Shown piece by piece: positions 7,939 through 16,718 of a stretch of 38,384 nt of DNA (its first letter is position 1; each line of letters opens with the position of its first letter). This DNA is from an uncultured Alistipes sp. Its GTDB lineage: Bacteria; Bacteroidota; Bacteroidia; Bacteroidales; Rikenellaceae. The stretch is taken from positions 1 to 38,384 of the forward strand of contig CALBKP010000021.1 in NCBI GenBank assembly GCA_937895825.1. Direction: 5' to 3'. The position numbers and the translations under genes are program-made. The notes under the pieces were generated by a model, which saw only the letters and a program-made list of their open reading frames with translations, was not told the DNA's origin and made no database searches.

Positions 7939-7969
7939 CAGTAGAGCAGACATCGGGTTTGCTCTACTG
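7939..7969 (+). other. Intra-operon stem-loop after the major pilin gene
   Basis: CAGTAGAGCA (7939-7948) pairs perfectly with TGCTCTACTG (7960-7969) around an 11-nt loop. No T-run follows. It lies in a 190-bp gap between the major subunit and the anchor gene. It could protect the 3' end of a processed pilin mRNA or reduce read-through, giving more major subunit than anchor. Confidence 0.6.
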
Positions 7970-8101
7970 TGGATTATTTCAAAAACAGAAGAAACAATCA
8001 ACACATGGGGAGGGGCTGAGATTGTCCAACTCCCGACAAAAAGAGAATGTTTGCGTAGCGGCAGGGCTATAAAGCAACTCACAGAACAACTTATATAAAT
8101 T

Positions 8102-9133
8102 ATGAATATACTGACTCATATCAAAAGATGCAATCACGTACTTATGGTTGCTGCTTGCATGCTGATATTATCTGCTTGTGATAACGTAATCTATGATTAT
8201 GAGGGTGATTGTTCGGTGAATTATAAGGTAAGATTCCGTTACGACTACAACATGAAGTATGCCAACGCATTTGCACACGAGGTAGAGAGCGTAACGCTAT
8301 ACCTTCTGGACAAGGATAATCGCGTTGTGTGGATGCGTACCGAGCAGGGCGCGGCTCTTGCAGCCGAGGATTACGAGATGACCGTAGAGGTGGACCCAGG
8401 AGTATATAGTCTGTTGGCATGGTGTGGCACGACGGACAAGGGTTCGTTCACAATACCCGAGACATCACGTGGCGATGAGCTAAGCTGTACGCTCAACCGA
8501 GAGTATGACTCTGAAGGAGGTGCTTATATTGACAAGGATATCGACCGTCTGTTTTATGGTTACTTGCCCGAGCAAGAATTCGTGGAGACCGAGGGTACAT
8601 ACACCTATACAGTACCACTCATCAAGGATACCAACAACATCCGCGTAGTGCTTCAGCATCTATCGGGTGAGGCTGTTGATAAGGATAAGTTCACGTTTGC
8701 CATCGAGGATAACAATGGCGCGATGGACTGGACTAATGCTCTGAAAGATGATGAGCAGATAACATACTATGCATGGCACGTTGACGCCGGCGAGGCTGGA
8801 ATGGAGGAGTCAAAGCACGGCAAGCCAGAATCTACACGTTCGGTGTTTAGTGCTGCTATTGCCGAGTTTACCGTAGCACGTCTTGTCAAGGGACAGGATG
8901 CGCGTCTTACGGTGAGCAACAACGAAACGGGAGAGGTTGTCTTCTCGATTCCGTTGATCGACTACGCCATGTTAGTAAAAGGTTTTTATAACCGCGAAAT
9001 GGATGATCAGGAGTATCTCGACCGCCAGGACACATACGATATGGTCTTCTTCCTCGACGAAGGAAATAGGTGGGTGGATACCTATATTTATATAAACTCA
9101 TGGAAAGTGGTGTTACAGGACACCGAGCTATGA
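8102..9133 (+). CDS. FimB/Mfa2-family fimbrial anchor subunit
   Basis: A 343-residue lipoprotein with lipobox LSAC and Cys26. The region just after it (YEGDCSVNYKVRFRYDYNMK, then YANAFAHEVESVTLYLLDKD) is the signature of the FimB/Mfa2 family. The C-terminus (YINSWKVVLQDTEL) resembles the terminal strand of the major subunit, as expected for two homologous donor-strand folds. In Porphyromonas, Mfa2/FimB proteins fix the pilus to the outer membrane and limit its length. No Arg cleavage site is obvious near the N-terminus, which fits an anchor that keeps its lipid. It lies 16 bp before the next subunit gene. Confidence 0.9.
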   Translation: MNILTHIKRCNHVLMVAACMLILSACDNVIYDYEGDCSVNYKVRFRYDYNMKYANAFAHEVESVTLYLLDKDNRVVWMRTEQGAALAAEDYEMTVEVDPGVYSLLAWCGTTDKGSFTIPETSRGDELSCTLNREYDSEGGAYIDKDIDRLFYGYLPEQEFVETEGTYTYTVPLIKDTNNIRVVLQHLSGEAVDKDKFTFAIEDNNGAMDWTNALKDDEQITYYAWHVDAGEAGMEESKHGKPESTRSVFSAAIAEFTVARLVKGQDARLTVSNNETGEVVFSIPLIDYAMLVKGFYNREMDDQEYLDRQDTYDMVFFLDEGNRWVDTYIYINSWKVVLQDTEL

Positions 9134-9149
9134 TACGGAAGAATGTAAT

Positions 9150-10295
9150 ATGAATGACATAAGAGAACATCTTATTAAAATTGTCTTTCTATTCGTAATC
9201 CTGTGGGGTTTTGTATCATGTGATTCAAGCATTCACGAGAATGTGATAACGCTTGATGACGAAGAGGTGAATGTTGGATTTAGAATAGTCACCCGTGCTG
9301 CCGAGGGGGAGTACGAGGCGGGACAGACATACGAAAACTACATTGACGTAGTTGGAGAGAGCTACCGCTTCTACTTCTTTGACCAAGAGAACAAGCTCAT
9401 TGCTCGTTTCCGACCTACCGAGGTGCTGGCAACTGCGGGTAGCGACTATACCGAATACAGCGTTCTCGGAATGGCCCCCGCTGTGCTTGCCAAGGTAGAT
9501 AAGTTCAAAGTCGTTGTCATCGCTAACTGGCCGACCTATATCGAGGACTCGGAGATGGTTAGAGGAAAGACAACGATCGAGGATTTGTGTAACCACGAGA
9601 AGTCGCAATTCGAGCAGTTCGAATCATTCGCACTCAATAGCAGCCAGCTGATTCCCTTCTTTGGCGTTCGTGAGTACGAGAATGTGAGTTTCATGCCCAA
9701 CGTAGCAACGATGCTCACCGAGCCTATCACGCTGCTACGCGCCGTAGCAAAGGTGGAGGTGATACTAAAGTCCGAGCAGGAGCACCACCTTACGTTCGAC
9801 ACCCTTCAGGTGTGTCGCTACAACCAGCGTGGCTACTGCCTGCCAAATGCCGACAGCCACGACGACTACGACCACAACGGTCAGTGGGACGAAGATTATG
9901 CCGAGTCGTTACACTTGGTCAATGGCAAGAACGATGTTAACGAGAATAATGAGCCCGAGGAGAAGAGCCTGCCACTGTTACACGTCGACACGTGGGTAGA
10001 GGGCGACAGCAAGTACGAAAAGTGGATTGCCTACCTCACCGAGTACCAGAACAGAGGCACAGGTGACGGCTATTGCTTTATCGAGGCAAAGCTCAAAAGC
10101 CAGTTTGCAGGCGATATGCCCTACAAGATATACTTTGCCAACTACGTTAATGGCCAGGCAGATAATACAGATGCTAACAGGCTGAATGTCGAGCGTAACA
10201 ACATCTACCGATTCAATGTTGTCGTAACACCACTCCAGCTATTGGTATCTGTCGACAAATGGGTTTATGGTGGAACAGTACATATTGACATGTAA
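9150..10295 (+). CDS. Accessory fimbrial subunit lipoprotein
   Basis: A 381-residue lipoprotein with lipobox FVSC and Cys24. After the mature N-terminus come a TRAAEGEYEAGQTYENYI segment and ESYRFYFFDQENKLIARF, the pattern of a fimbrillin-type N-terminal domain, with LLRAVAKVEVIL in the middle and RNNIYRFNVVVTPLQLLVSV near the end, typical of fimbrillin C-terminal domains. An Arg (VTRAAE, about residue 51) could serve as a processing site. Its place between the anchor gene and the large fimbrillin suggests a minor tip or adaptor component comparable in role to Mfa3-Mfa5 or FimC-FimE, but I cannot assign it to one of these. Only 2 bp separate it from the next start codon. Confidence 0.75.
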   Translation: MNDIREHLIKIVFLFVILWGFVSCDSSIHENVITLDDEEVNVGFRIVTRAAEGEYEAGQTYENYIDVVGESYRFYFFDQENKLIARFRPTEVLATAGSDYTEYSVLGMAPAVLAKVDKFKVVVIANWPTYIEDSEMVRGKTTIEDLCNHEKSQFEQFESFALNSSQLIPFFGVREYENVSFMPNVATMLTEPITLLRAVAKVEVILKSEQEHHLTFDTLQVCRYNQRGYCLPNADSHDDYDHNGQWDEDYAESLHLVNGKNDVNENNEPEEKSLPLLHVDTWVEGDSKYEKWIAYLTEYQNRGTGDGYCFIEAKLKSQFAGDMPYKIYFANYVNGQADNTDANRLNVERNNIYRFNVVVTPLQLLVSVDKWVYGGTVHIDM

Positions 10296-10297
10296 TT

Positions 10298-13222
10298 ATG
10301 GGAAACACTCTTAAATATACATTTATAGGGCTTGTCCTACTCTCTCTTGGTGCATGCGCTAAGGATTCGTTGCCAGAGATAGAACGTCCTGCGACATCCA
10401 CCGATGCCATCACATTCGATGTAATCACAGGTGTTAGTGCCGATATGTCTACACGTGCAGAAGAGTCGTCATCGGATCTATTAGAGCCTTTAGTGCTTAA
10501 ATCCGATGAGGAGGATTTATCTATGTACCTTCACACCTACGTTACCGACCGCAACGAGGCAGATGTTACGGAGAGTGTGGTCACACGTGCTGCTGAGGTT
10601 AATAACATAAGCGACTTCGTTAGCCAGAATAGAGCCGATGGTTTCCATATCCACGCTTACGATGCCAACAGCCTCGATTTCATTCCTCAGTATGCCGTTG
10701 CTAAGCCCATGACACTCGATGCCGAAGAGAGTGTGTGGAACACCAAACCGAGATACTACTGGCCAGTGGATGATCGTCTGCTATACTTCTACGCCTACGC
10801 CCCCATGTCGGCACAGAGCCTATTAGTGGGCATGGCCACAGACAACACCGAAAAGAGCATCAGCTTCGACTACAAGGCACCCACGGGTACGGTGGAGAAT
10901 GGCTACTACAACGATGCCGAGATACAGCCCGACATAATGTTCGCCATTAGCGAATGTAGAGAGTCTACAAGCGTGGATGGCAAGGTGCCCGTAAACTTCA
11001 GACACGCACTCTCGGCCATTAAATTTGCCGTGCGCGACGTTGTTGGTGGAACGATCGAAAGAATAACCATTAAGGGCGTTGCGGGCGAGGCTCACTGCAT
11101 ATACACCAAGACATCAGACCCTGCCATCGACGAGTTTGTATGGTCAAACTATTCGGAAGCCAACTACTCTTATACTCAGACATTTAACTATAAGACGACA
11201 GATAAGACTACGGGCGATGAAATACTAAACGCCTCCATGCCATCGAAGACATTCATGCTTATCCCGCAGGATATTCCAACCGATGCCGAGATTGAGATTG
11301 TATTCACTCGTGATATAGATCCTAAGACCTTCACACTACGCGGTAAGATACGTGATAATAACATCACCAAGTGGGAGCCAGGCAAGGAGTATATCTACAC
11401 GATCTCAACGAGCAGCTCAAACTGGACATACCACTTTAAGGTCTATGGTAGCGAGCAGGAGCGTAACAACGATGAGCCCTCCAGCGGAAAGTTCTTCGAC
11501 AGCAACGCTATCATCCTCAATCAGACGGTCACTACGGGTGGCTACTATAAGGTTATAAGCTACCGTGAGCGAGCCAACAACCCACGTGATAAGGAGCCCG
11601 TAGCTTGGCGTGTAACCAACATAAGCAAGGGTGTTATCGTTGAGCCCGATAACTTCGACTACGATGTTGTAAAGCCCGACCTTGAACCAGACAAGTGGAT
11701 ACCTACAAAGGTTCTCAGCGGTAACGGATCCATCAGCGGCGAGTTGTGCAACATGGTACTTTATCCTCAAATGTCCGTGACCGACTACCCTGGCGATACG
11801 GAGCTCCAAAGAAGAACACCCTATGGCTCGGCTGATGCACCAGTGGATCTATCAACCATCTACGGCACGCTGAATACAGCCAATTGCTATGTCGTTAACG
11901 CATCGGGGTACTTCAAGTTCCCGTTGGTCTATGGCAATGCCATAAAGAATGGAGCGACAAATAGCACGTGCTATACCTATACTATACCTGGCACCTACTA
12001 TAACCAGGCGACATATCCGTCACTTACCAAGTTTGTAGACTACAAGGGTAATGCCATCACCAGCCCCAAGATTAACGGCGCGGTTGATGCAACGCTCGTG
12101 TGGGAGGATGCCTACAACCTTATCTCGGAGGTGAAGCTCAACCCTACGGATGGAGCCTACGGCACAGTATCGTTCAAGGTTAACCAGGATGACCTTCAGC
12201 AGGGTAACGCCGTGATTGCCATACGCGATGCAAATGGCTTAATCATCTGGAGCTGGCATATTTGGGTAACAGAGCACTGGTCGGAAGAGGGCTCATTGAA
12301 ACTCGTAGGCGATATAGCCATGCCTACGTACGATAGCGGCTATGTGGCAAATAACCAATTCTACGCGGCACCGCGTAACCTTGGTTGGTGCGACCCAAAG
12401 AATGTGTGGTATCTAAAACGTGTGGGTGACATTTCATTTGAGCAGGCAGATAGCAAGAATGTCGCTAAACTAAACATCGAACAGCGCGAGGCAATGATTG
12501 AGTACTGGATTGGTAACAATACATACTATCAGTTTGGCCGCAAGGATCCTATCGTAGGATTTATGAACTCTGGATCTGTGGTTAAGTATAACTTCGGCCC
12601 CTATCCCTACCAGATTGACCCACAGACCAAGGAAATCAAAGATGGTATTCAGAGACCGTACGCCCTATTCGTAGGAGCAAATGCCGAGGTTGCATACAAC
12701 GACTGGCTATCAACACACTACCAGAATTTGTGGAACAATTCAACCAGCACACCAACCACAACACAAACAAACCCCTCGGGTGCTACAATTGCCTACCACT
12801 ACTCGGGCGTAAAGACCGTATATGATCCATGCCCCGCAGGATATATGGTACCTCCCGTTGGCTTCTTTAAGAAGATCACAAATGCACGAAAGAAGTATTC
12901 TGACACAACGTTAGAGTTCAATGGCACAGCGGGTAGAGACGAACGAGGAACCATCATCTACAAGGTTAACACCTCCACAACAGGTGTCTACTTAGTGTTG
13001 TACGGCACAGGACATAGATGGTATGCAATTGGCGGCACTGTCCCTGCTGGTGGTAACTTCAACCCTGCAATTGCCTACTTGTGGAGCAACCAGATAAACT
13101 TCACCAACGCCGACCATACGGGCTATGGTCTTGCCTTAGGTGGTGGTGATAATACCTCTGACTTCCACTTCGAGGGTCGTCGTGCGATGGCTCGTCCCGT
13201 ACGACCTGTAAGAGAGTTATAA
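10298..13222 (+). CDS. Large fimbrillin-family protein, candidate pilus tip
   Basis: A 974-residue lipoprotein (lipobox LSLGAC, Cys20). The N-terminal third is a fimbrillin-like module: DAITFDVITG, STRAEE, KPRYYWPVDDRLLYFYAYAP and VNFRHALSAIKFAV are recognisable landmarks. The middle part holds beta-rich domains, one ending NAVIAIRDANGLIIWSWHIW. The last 130 residues contain YDPCPAGYMVPPVGFF and LWSNQ, then GRRAMARPVRPVREL, resembling the FISUMP/fimbrillin C-terminal lectin-like fold. Being the last and largest subunit, it is a good candidate for the adhesive tip. The operon ends with a strong terminator about 170 bp downstream. The tip role and ligand are inferred. Confidence 0.8.
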   Translation: MGNTLKYTFIGLVLLSLGACAKDSLPEIERPATSTDAITFDVITGVSADMSTRAEESSSDLLEPLVLKSDEEDLSMYLHTYVTDRNEADVTESVVTRAAEVNNISDFVSQNRADGFHIHAYDANSLDFIPQYAVAKPMTLDAEESVWNTKPRYYWPVDDRLLYFYAYAPMSAQSLLVGMATDNTEKSISFDYKAPTGTVENGYYNDAEIQPDIMFAISECRESTSVDGKVPVNFRHALSAIKFAVRDVVGGTIERITIKGVAGEAHCIYTKTSDPAIDEFVWSNYSEANYSYTQTFNYKTTDKTTGDEILNASMPSKTFMLIPQDIPTDAEIEIVFTRDIDPKTFTLRGKIRDNNITKWEPGKEYIYTISTSSSNWTYHFKVYGSEQERNNDEPSSGKFFDSNAIILNQTVTTGGYYKVISYRERANNPRDKEPVAWRVTNISKGVIVEPDNFDYDVVKPDLEPDKWIPTKVLSGNGSISGELCNMVLYPQMSVTDYPGDTELQRRTPYGSADAPVDLSTIYGTLNTANCYVVNASGYFKFPLVYGNAIKNGATNSTCYTYTIPGTYYNQATYPSLTKFVDYKGNAITSPKINGAVDATLVWEDAYNLISEVKLNPTDGAYGTVSFKVNQDDLQQGNAVIAIRDANGLIIWSWHIWVTEHWSEEGSLKLVGDIAMPTYDSGYVANNQFYAAPRNLGWCDPKNVWYLKRVGDISFEQADSKNVAKLNIEQREAMIEYWIGNNTYYQFGRKDPIVGFMNSGSVVKYNFGPYPYQIDPQTKEIKDGIQRPYALFVGANAEVAYNDWLSTHYQNLWNNSTSTPTTTQTNPSGATIAYHYSGVKTVYDPCPAGYMVPPVGFFKKITNARKKYSDTTLEFNGTAGRDERGTIIYKVNTSTTGVYLVLYGTGHRWYAIGGTVPAGGNFNPAIAYLWSNQINFTNADHTGYGLALGGGDNTSDFHFEGRRAMARPVRPVREL

Positions 13223-13391
13223 TAGCTATGCTCCTTTGGTGCGAACATCACGAACAACGCCCGAAAGCGAGCATAACGACGAGATAAATAGATTTTTATA
13301 GGCTTGAAGAAGAATATATAGCAACATGTCGTCGCAATAGCGATATGACAGAGGTGCATTTCTTTTTTCAGGAAATGTTAGTTAATGTACC

Positions 13392-13430
13392 GAAGTGCCC
13401 AACCGTGACGGTCCGGCACTTCATTTTTTT
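13392..13430 (+). terminator. Rho-independent terminator of the fimbrial operon
   Basis: GAAGTGCC (13392-13399) pairs with GGCACTTC (13415-13422), followed by ATTTTTTT. The stretch 13223-13391 before it holds no convincing gene, only a weak CGC/GCG dyad near 13332. Confidence 0.88.
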
Positions 13431-13492
13431 GCCTTAACAAGGAGCTTAACTCATACATTTATGGTTAATGATATGATTTTTTGATGTATTTT

Positions 13493-13524
13493 TTTGGTCA
13501 ATCGAGAAAAATATACTACCTTTA
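13493..13524 (+). promoter_or_regulatory. Promoter for the cytochrome c maturation operon
   Basis: TTTG (13493-13496), a 20-bp spacer and TACCTTTA (13517-13524) fit the Bacteroidetes consensus with one mismatch at the last base. The start codon is 33 bp downstream of the -7 box. Confidence 0.6.
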
Positions 13525-13557
13525 TCGCATAGATTGTGAGATATTGCAGGGAAGAAT

Positions 13558-14409
13558 ATGGTTAAAAGTCTAAATATTAAGGCTATATGTTGGATTGCGG
13601 CGATTGCCGTGATCACCGTGGCAGCGGAGCTTGTGTTCGGCAGCTTCCCCGTAGCAATATTTAGCTTCCCGATAAACGTGCTATCACTTGCGCTATGGCT
13701 TACGCTCCTTAGCATCATCTATAAGCAACGTCAGAGCTCCTCGGTTGCACGTTTTATGCTCTCGCAGGGGGCTGTGTGGCTATCGTTTACATTAATGGCG
13801 GCCGTCAGCATATTCCTCGGCCTCGAGCGCAAGCCCTCAAGCGACTCGTGGCCAGTGATCATAGCCATACTCTTTATCCTTAGCCACCTTGTGCTTATCA
13901 CCATGCGTGGCTGGCGTAATACAAAGGGGGTGCGTTGGCGTTTCACCATCCTCCACCTCGGCCTTATATTGGCGTTAGGCGCAGGCTTCTGGGGTGCGCC
14001 CGACAGAGAGCAGCTACGCATTGCCGTAGACTCGCGTCCCAACGACGAGGCATACTATACCGATGGTACGCCCCATATTCTTGGACACACATTACGACTC
14101 GAAGATTACGACATAGAGTACTCTGAAAGTGGTGCTCCCGAGCACTACGAGGCGATTGTGGCGATTGACGATACGCTTGCTACAATCAGCGTAAACCACC
14201 CATACGCCCTCACGTGGAGCGAGAGGATATACCTCATAAGCCTCGGACAGAGTCCCACGAGTGAGACATACTGCATCCTTGAAATTGTCAGCGAGCCGTG
14301 GCAGTGGCTATCAACAGCGGGTATTGTGATGCTCATTATTGGCGCAGTAATGATGTTTATCGGTGGGCCACGACGTAACGTCGAGCCACAAAAAAAGAGT
14401 AAGATATGA
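13558..14409 (+). CDS. ResB-like System II cytochrome c biogenesis protein
   Basis: A 283-residue membrane protein. Hydrophobic segments occur at about residues 8-28, 34-58, 67-88, 98-120 and 128-143, then a roughly 110-residue soluble region (GAPDREQLRIAVDSRPND onward), then a final helix at about 254-275. This topology, with a periplasmic domain before the last helix, is that of ResB/Ccs1 proteins, which hold apocytochrome for haem ligation, here in a short form. The gene overlaps the next one by four bases (ATGA), so the two are translationally coupled. In many Bacteroidetes ResB and CcsA are fused; here they are separate. The following ccsA-type gene and c-type peroxidase support the call. 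Confidence 0.75.
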   Translation: MVKSLNIKAICWIAAIAVITVAAELVFGSFPVAIFSFPINVLSLALWLTLLSIIYKQRQSSSVARFMLSQGAVWLSFTLMAAVSIFLGLERKPSSDSWPVIIAILFILSHLVLITMRGWRNTKGVRWRFTILHLGLILALGAGFWGAPDREQLRIAVDSRPNDEAYYTDGTPHILGHTLRLEDYDIEYSESGAPEHYEAIVAIDDTLATISVNHPYALTWSERIYLISLGQSPTSETYCILEIVSEPWQWLSTAGIVMLIIGAVMMFIGGPRRNVEPQKKSKI

Positions 14410-15194
14410 TGCTTGGTTGGAACATATTTCCCTACGTGGCAGCCGTGGTGGTGATGCTGGCGGTGGCGGGTGCTGTTGTGGCACTCCTACGCAAGGAGCG
14501 TAGCCGCTTAGCTATCGGTTTCTCCGTGGCGGCTATCGCCGTGATGCTGGCATTTATCGTCATGTTCTGGCTAACGCTCAATCGTCCGCCGCTACGCACT
14601 ATGGGCGAGACGCGTCTATGGTACTCATTCTTCCTGCTCGTAGCGGGCACGTTTACATATATTCGTTGGCATTATCGCTGGATTATGAGCTTCTCAACGA
14701 TGTTGGCAACGGTATTTATACTTATAAATATATTAAAGCCCGAGATTCACGACCAGACGCTTATGCCGGCATTGCAGAGCATCTGGTTTGTACCACACGT
14801 CTCGGTCTATATGTTCTCATACGCCCTATTAGGCTGTGCTACGCTTCTCTCCGTCGTTGCCCTTGTGCGTCGACGCAGCGACCTTAACGCCGCCATCGAG
14901 CGACTTATCTACGGTGGCATTGCCTTCCTAAGTATCGGTATGCTCACAGGCTCGCTATGGGCTAAGGAGGCATGGGGCGCATACTGGAGTTGGGATGCCA
15001 AGGAGGCATGGGCAGCCGCCACATGGGGACTATATCTATTGGCACTACACGTTGCGCCCACGGCTACTAATCGAGCTAAAAACGTAGCATACTACGTGGT
15101 TATAATACTCGGATTCCTTGCGTTACAGATGTGCTGGTATGGGGTAAACTACCTTCCCTCGGCATCAGAGAGTGTACATACATATAATCAATAA
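14406..15194 (+). CDS. ccsA: CcsA/CcmC-family cytochrome c assembly protein
   Basis: A 262-residue polytopic membrane protein with about eight hydrophobic segments. It carries the haem-handling WWD signature WGAYWSWDAKEAWAAATW (from about residue 190) and candidate haem-ligand histidines at 131 (VPHVSVYMF) and 215 (LALHVAP), which flank that loop as in CcsA proteins. It exports and presents haem for attachment to CxxCH motifs, working with the ResB-like partner encoded just upstream. The start overlaps the resB stop. The only c-type cytochrome visible nearby is the downstream peroxidase, its likely substrate in this operon. Confidence 0.88.
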   Translation: MMLGWNIFPYVAAVVVMLAVAGAVVALLRKERSRLAIGFSVAAIAVMLAFIVMFWLTLNRPPLRTMGETRLWYSFFLLVAGTFTYIRWHYRWIMSFSTMLATVFILINILKPEIHDQTLMPALQSIWFVPHVSVYMFSYALLGCATLLSVVALVRRRSDLNAAIERLIYGGIAFLSIGMLTGSLWAKEAWGAYWSWDAKEAWAAATWGLYLLALHVAPTATNRAKNVAYYVVIILGFLALQMCWYGVNYLPSASESVHTYNQ

Positions 15195-15213
15195 CAACCC
15201 AAAAATCAAACCT

Positions 15214-16020
15214 ATGAAGACTTTGAAGAGAAGACAGATCTGTTTGATAGGCCTATTGGCAGTCGCTGTGGTGGCCGCCATCGTCTATCGTGTGATGGTC
15301 AGCCCGCCGTCAGAGGAGCTCACCCCCAACGAGCGTGTTGCTGAGATGATTGCCGAGGGTGGATGTATCAGTTGCCACACGGCAAATCCCGAGCTACCCT
15401 TCTATGCATCATGGCCCGTAGCTGGCGATGTGGTTCAGGCCGATGCAGCCGAGGGCTACCGTGCTTTCGACATCGCCCCCCTTATGGAGGCTCTCGAGAA
15501 TGGCACCATGCCTAACCCCGTGGATGTAGCTAAGGTTGAGAAGGTGGCACTCGACCGCAGCATGCCCGAGGCTAAGTATTACCTCGTACACTGGGGCAGC
15601 CAGACGACTAAGGCCAAGGCCGACATCTATGCTGAGTGGGCACGCGACTACCGCACAGCCTACTACAATGATGGCCTCGTTGGCGAGCGTGAGGGTGAGC
15701 CTATCCGTCCCATCATTCCTCCCACCAACATCGACGAACGTAAGGCACGTCTTGGTTTCGACCTATACCACGACACACGCCTTTCGGTCGACAATACCAT
15801 CTCGTGCGCTTCGTGCCACGGTCTGGAGACGGGCGGTGTGGATAACCACCAGTACTCGGATGGCGTTGAGGGCCGTATGGGAGGTGTGAATGCCCCCACG
15901 GTATACAATGCCGTCTATAACTTCGTTCAGTTCTGGGATGGCCGTGCACGCACCCTCGCTGAGCAGGCCCACCACTCAACCCCGTGGAGATGGCCTCAAC
16001 ATCATTCGACGAGATCATAG
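15214..16020 (+). CDS. Tri-haem cytochrome c peroxidase, N-terminal part (frameshifted)
   Basis: The upstream fragment of a cytochrome c peroxidase of the MauG/CcpA type. The ATG at 15214 gives a short basic start and one membrane segment (residues about 8-26), which would anchor the protein facing the periplasm. Residues 51-55 (CISCH) begin an N-terminal haem-binding domain of the Haem_bd type, and residues 198-202 (CASCH) begin the first peroxidase haem domain. VQFWDGRARTLAEQ is the conserved region before the second haem domain. After about base 15966 the frame turns to nonsense (HHSTPWRWPQ) and stops at 16020, while the expected AGPPLNPVEM continues in another frame. The shift looks like loss of 4 or 7 bases: a mutation, or an assembly error. 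Confidence 0.85.
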   Translation: MKTLKRRQICLIGLLAVAVVAAIVYRVMVSPPSEELTPNERVAEMIAEGGCISCHTANPELPFYASWPVAGDVVQADAAEGYRAFDIAPLMEALENGTMPNPVDVAKVEKVALDRSMPEAKYYLVHWGSQTTKAKADIYAEWARDYRTAYYNDGLVGEREGEPIRPIIPPTNIDERKARLGFDLYHDTRLSVDNTISCASCHGLETGGVDNHQYSDGVEGRMGGVNAPTVYNAVYNFVQFWDGRARTLAEQAHHSTPWRWPQHHSTRS

Positions 16021-16643
16021 ACAAGCTCTCAGCCGACGAGCTATACGTTGCAGCCTTCGCTTCTCTCTACCCCGAGGAGGGCATCACCGAGGCGACTATC
16101 ACCGATGCCATCGAGGAGTTCGAGCGCACGCTCACAACGCCTAACTCACAGTTCGACAAGTGGCTCCTCGGCGACAACGAGGCACTCACCGCCCAGGAAC
16201 TCAACGGCTATGCACTCTTCAAGGAGTATAACTGTGCAACATGCCACGTGGGCATCAATCTCGGTGGCGAGTCGTACGAGCTTATGGGTCTGCGCCGTCA
16301 CTACTTCGAGGATCGCGGCTTGGGACTCACCGAGGAGGATAACGGCCGCTTCAAGCAGACGAAGGAGGAGCGTGACCGCCACCGCTTCAAGGTGCCAGGC
16401 TTGCGTAACATCGAGCTGACGTGGCCCTACTACCACGATGGCACACGCCTTACGATGGAGGAGGCAGTGCGTGATATGGGTCGCTACCAATCAGACGTAG
16501 ACCTTACAGATGCTGAGGTTGCGGACATCGTAGCATTCCTTCGCACGCTTACAGGCGAGTATAACGGTGTGAAGCTCACGAACGTCAACGAGTATGGCGT
16601 GGTGCATGTTCACGACGATGACCACCATCACGATCACGAGTAA
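15984..16643 (+). CDS. Tri-haem cytochrome c peroxidase, C-terminal part (frameshifted)
   Basis: The continuation of the peroxidase in a different frame. The frame can be read from 15963 as AGPPLNPVEMAS, so the GTG at 15984 is only a formal start; on its own the fragment would have no signal peptide. It carries the third haem motif CATCH (16233-16247), the AFASLYPEEGITEATITDAI segment, KVPGLRNIELTWPYYHDGT and LTDAEVADIVAFLRTLTGEY, all standard landmarks of the second peroxidase haem domain. The gene ends in a His/Asp tail (VHVHDDDHHHDHE) that could bind metal. If the frameshift is real, this half is probably not exported or functional. If it is a sequencing artefact, 15214-16643 is one gene of roughly 475-480 codons reducing hydrogen peroxide in the periplasm. 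Confidence 0.85.
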   Translation: MEMASTSFDEIIDKLSADELYVAAFASLYPEEGITEATITDAIEEFERTLTTPNSQFDKWLLGDNEALTAQELNGYALFKEYNCATCHVGINLGGESYELMGLRRHYFEDRGLGLTEEDNGRFKQTKEERDRHRFKVPGLRNIELTWPYYHDGTRLTMEEAVRDMGRYQSDVDLTDAEVADIVAFLRTLTGEYNGVKLTNVNEYGVVHVHDDDHHHDHE

Positions 16644-16658
16644 ACATCGTGTGATATA

Positions 16659-16707
16659 AAAACAATTAGGGCCACTTCGATTCGATTGAAGTGACCCTAA
16701 TTGTTTT
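16659..16707. terminator. Bidirectional terminator between convergent genes
   Basis: AAAACAATTAGGG (16659-16671) pairs with CCCTAATTGTTTT (16695-16707), and the inner CACTTC/GAAGTG bases extend the stem. A-runs and T-runs on both sides let it serve the peroxidase on plus and the MqnC-like gene on minus. Confidence 0.9.
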
Positions 16708-16718
16708 ACCGTTACGCG

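Noticed and set aside
10298..13222. Fimbrillin as target of a diversity-generating retroelement
   Set aside because: FISUMP and lectin-like ends are frequent targets, but no reverse transcriptase gene and no template repeat were found in the window.
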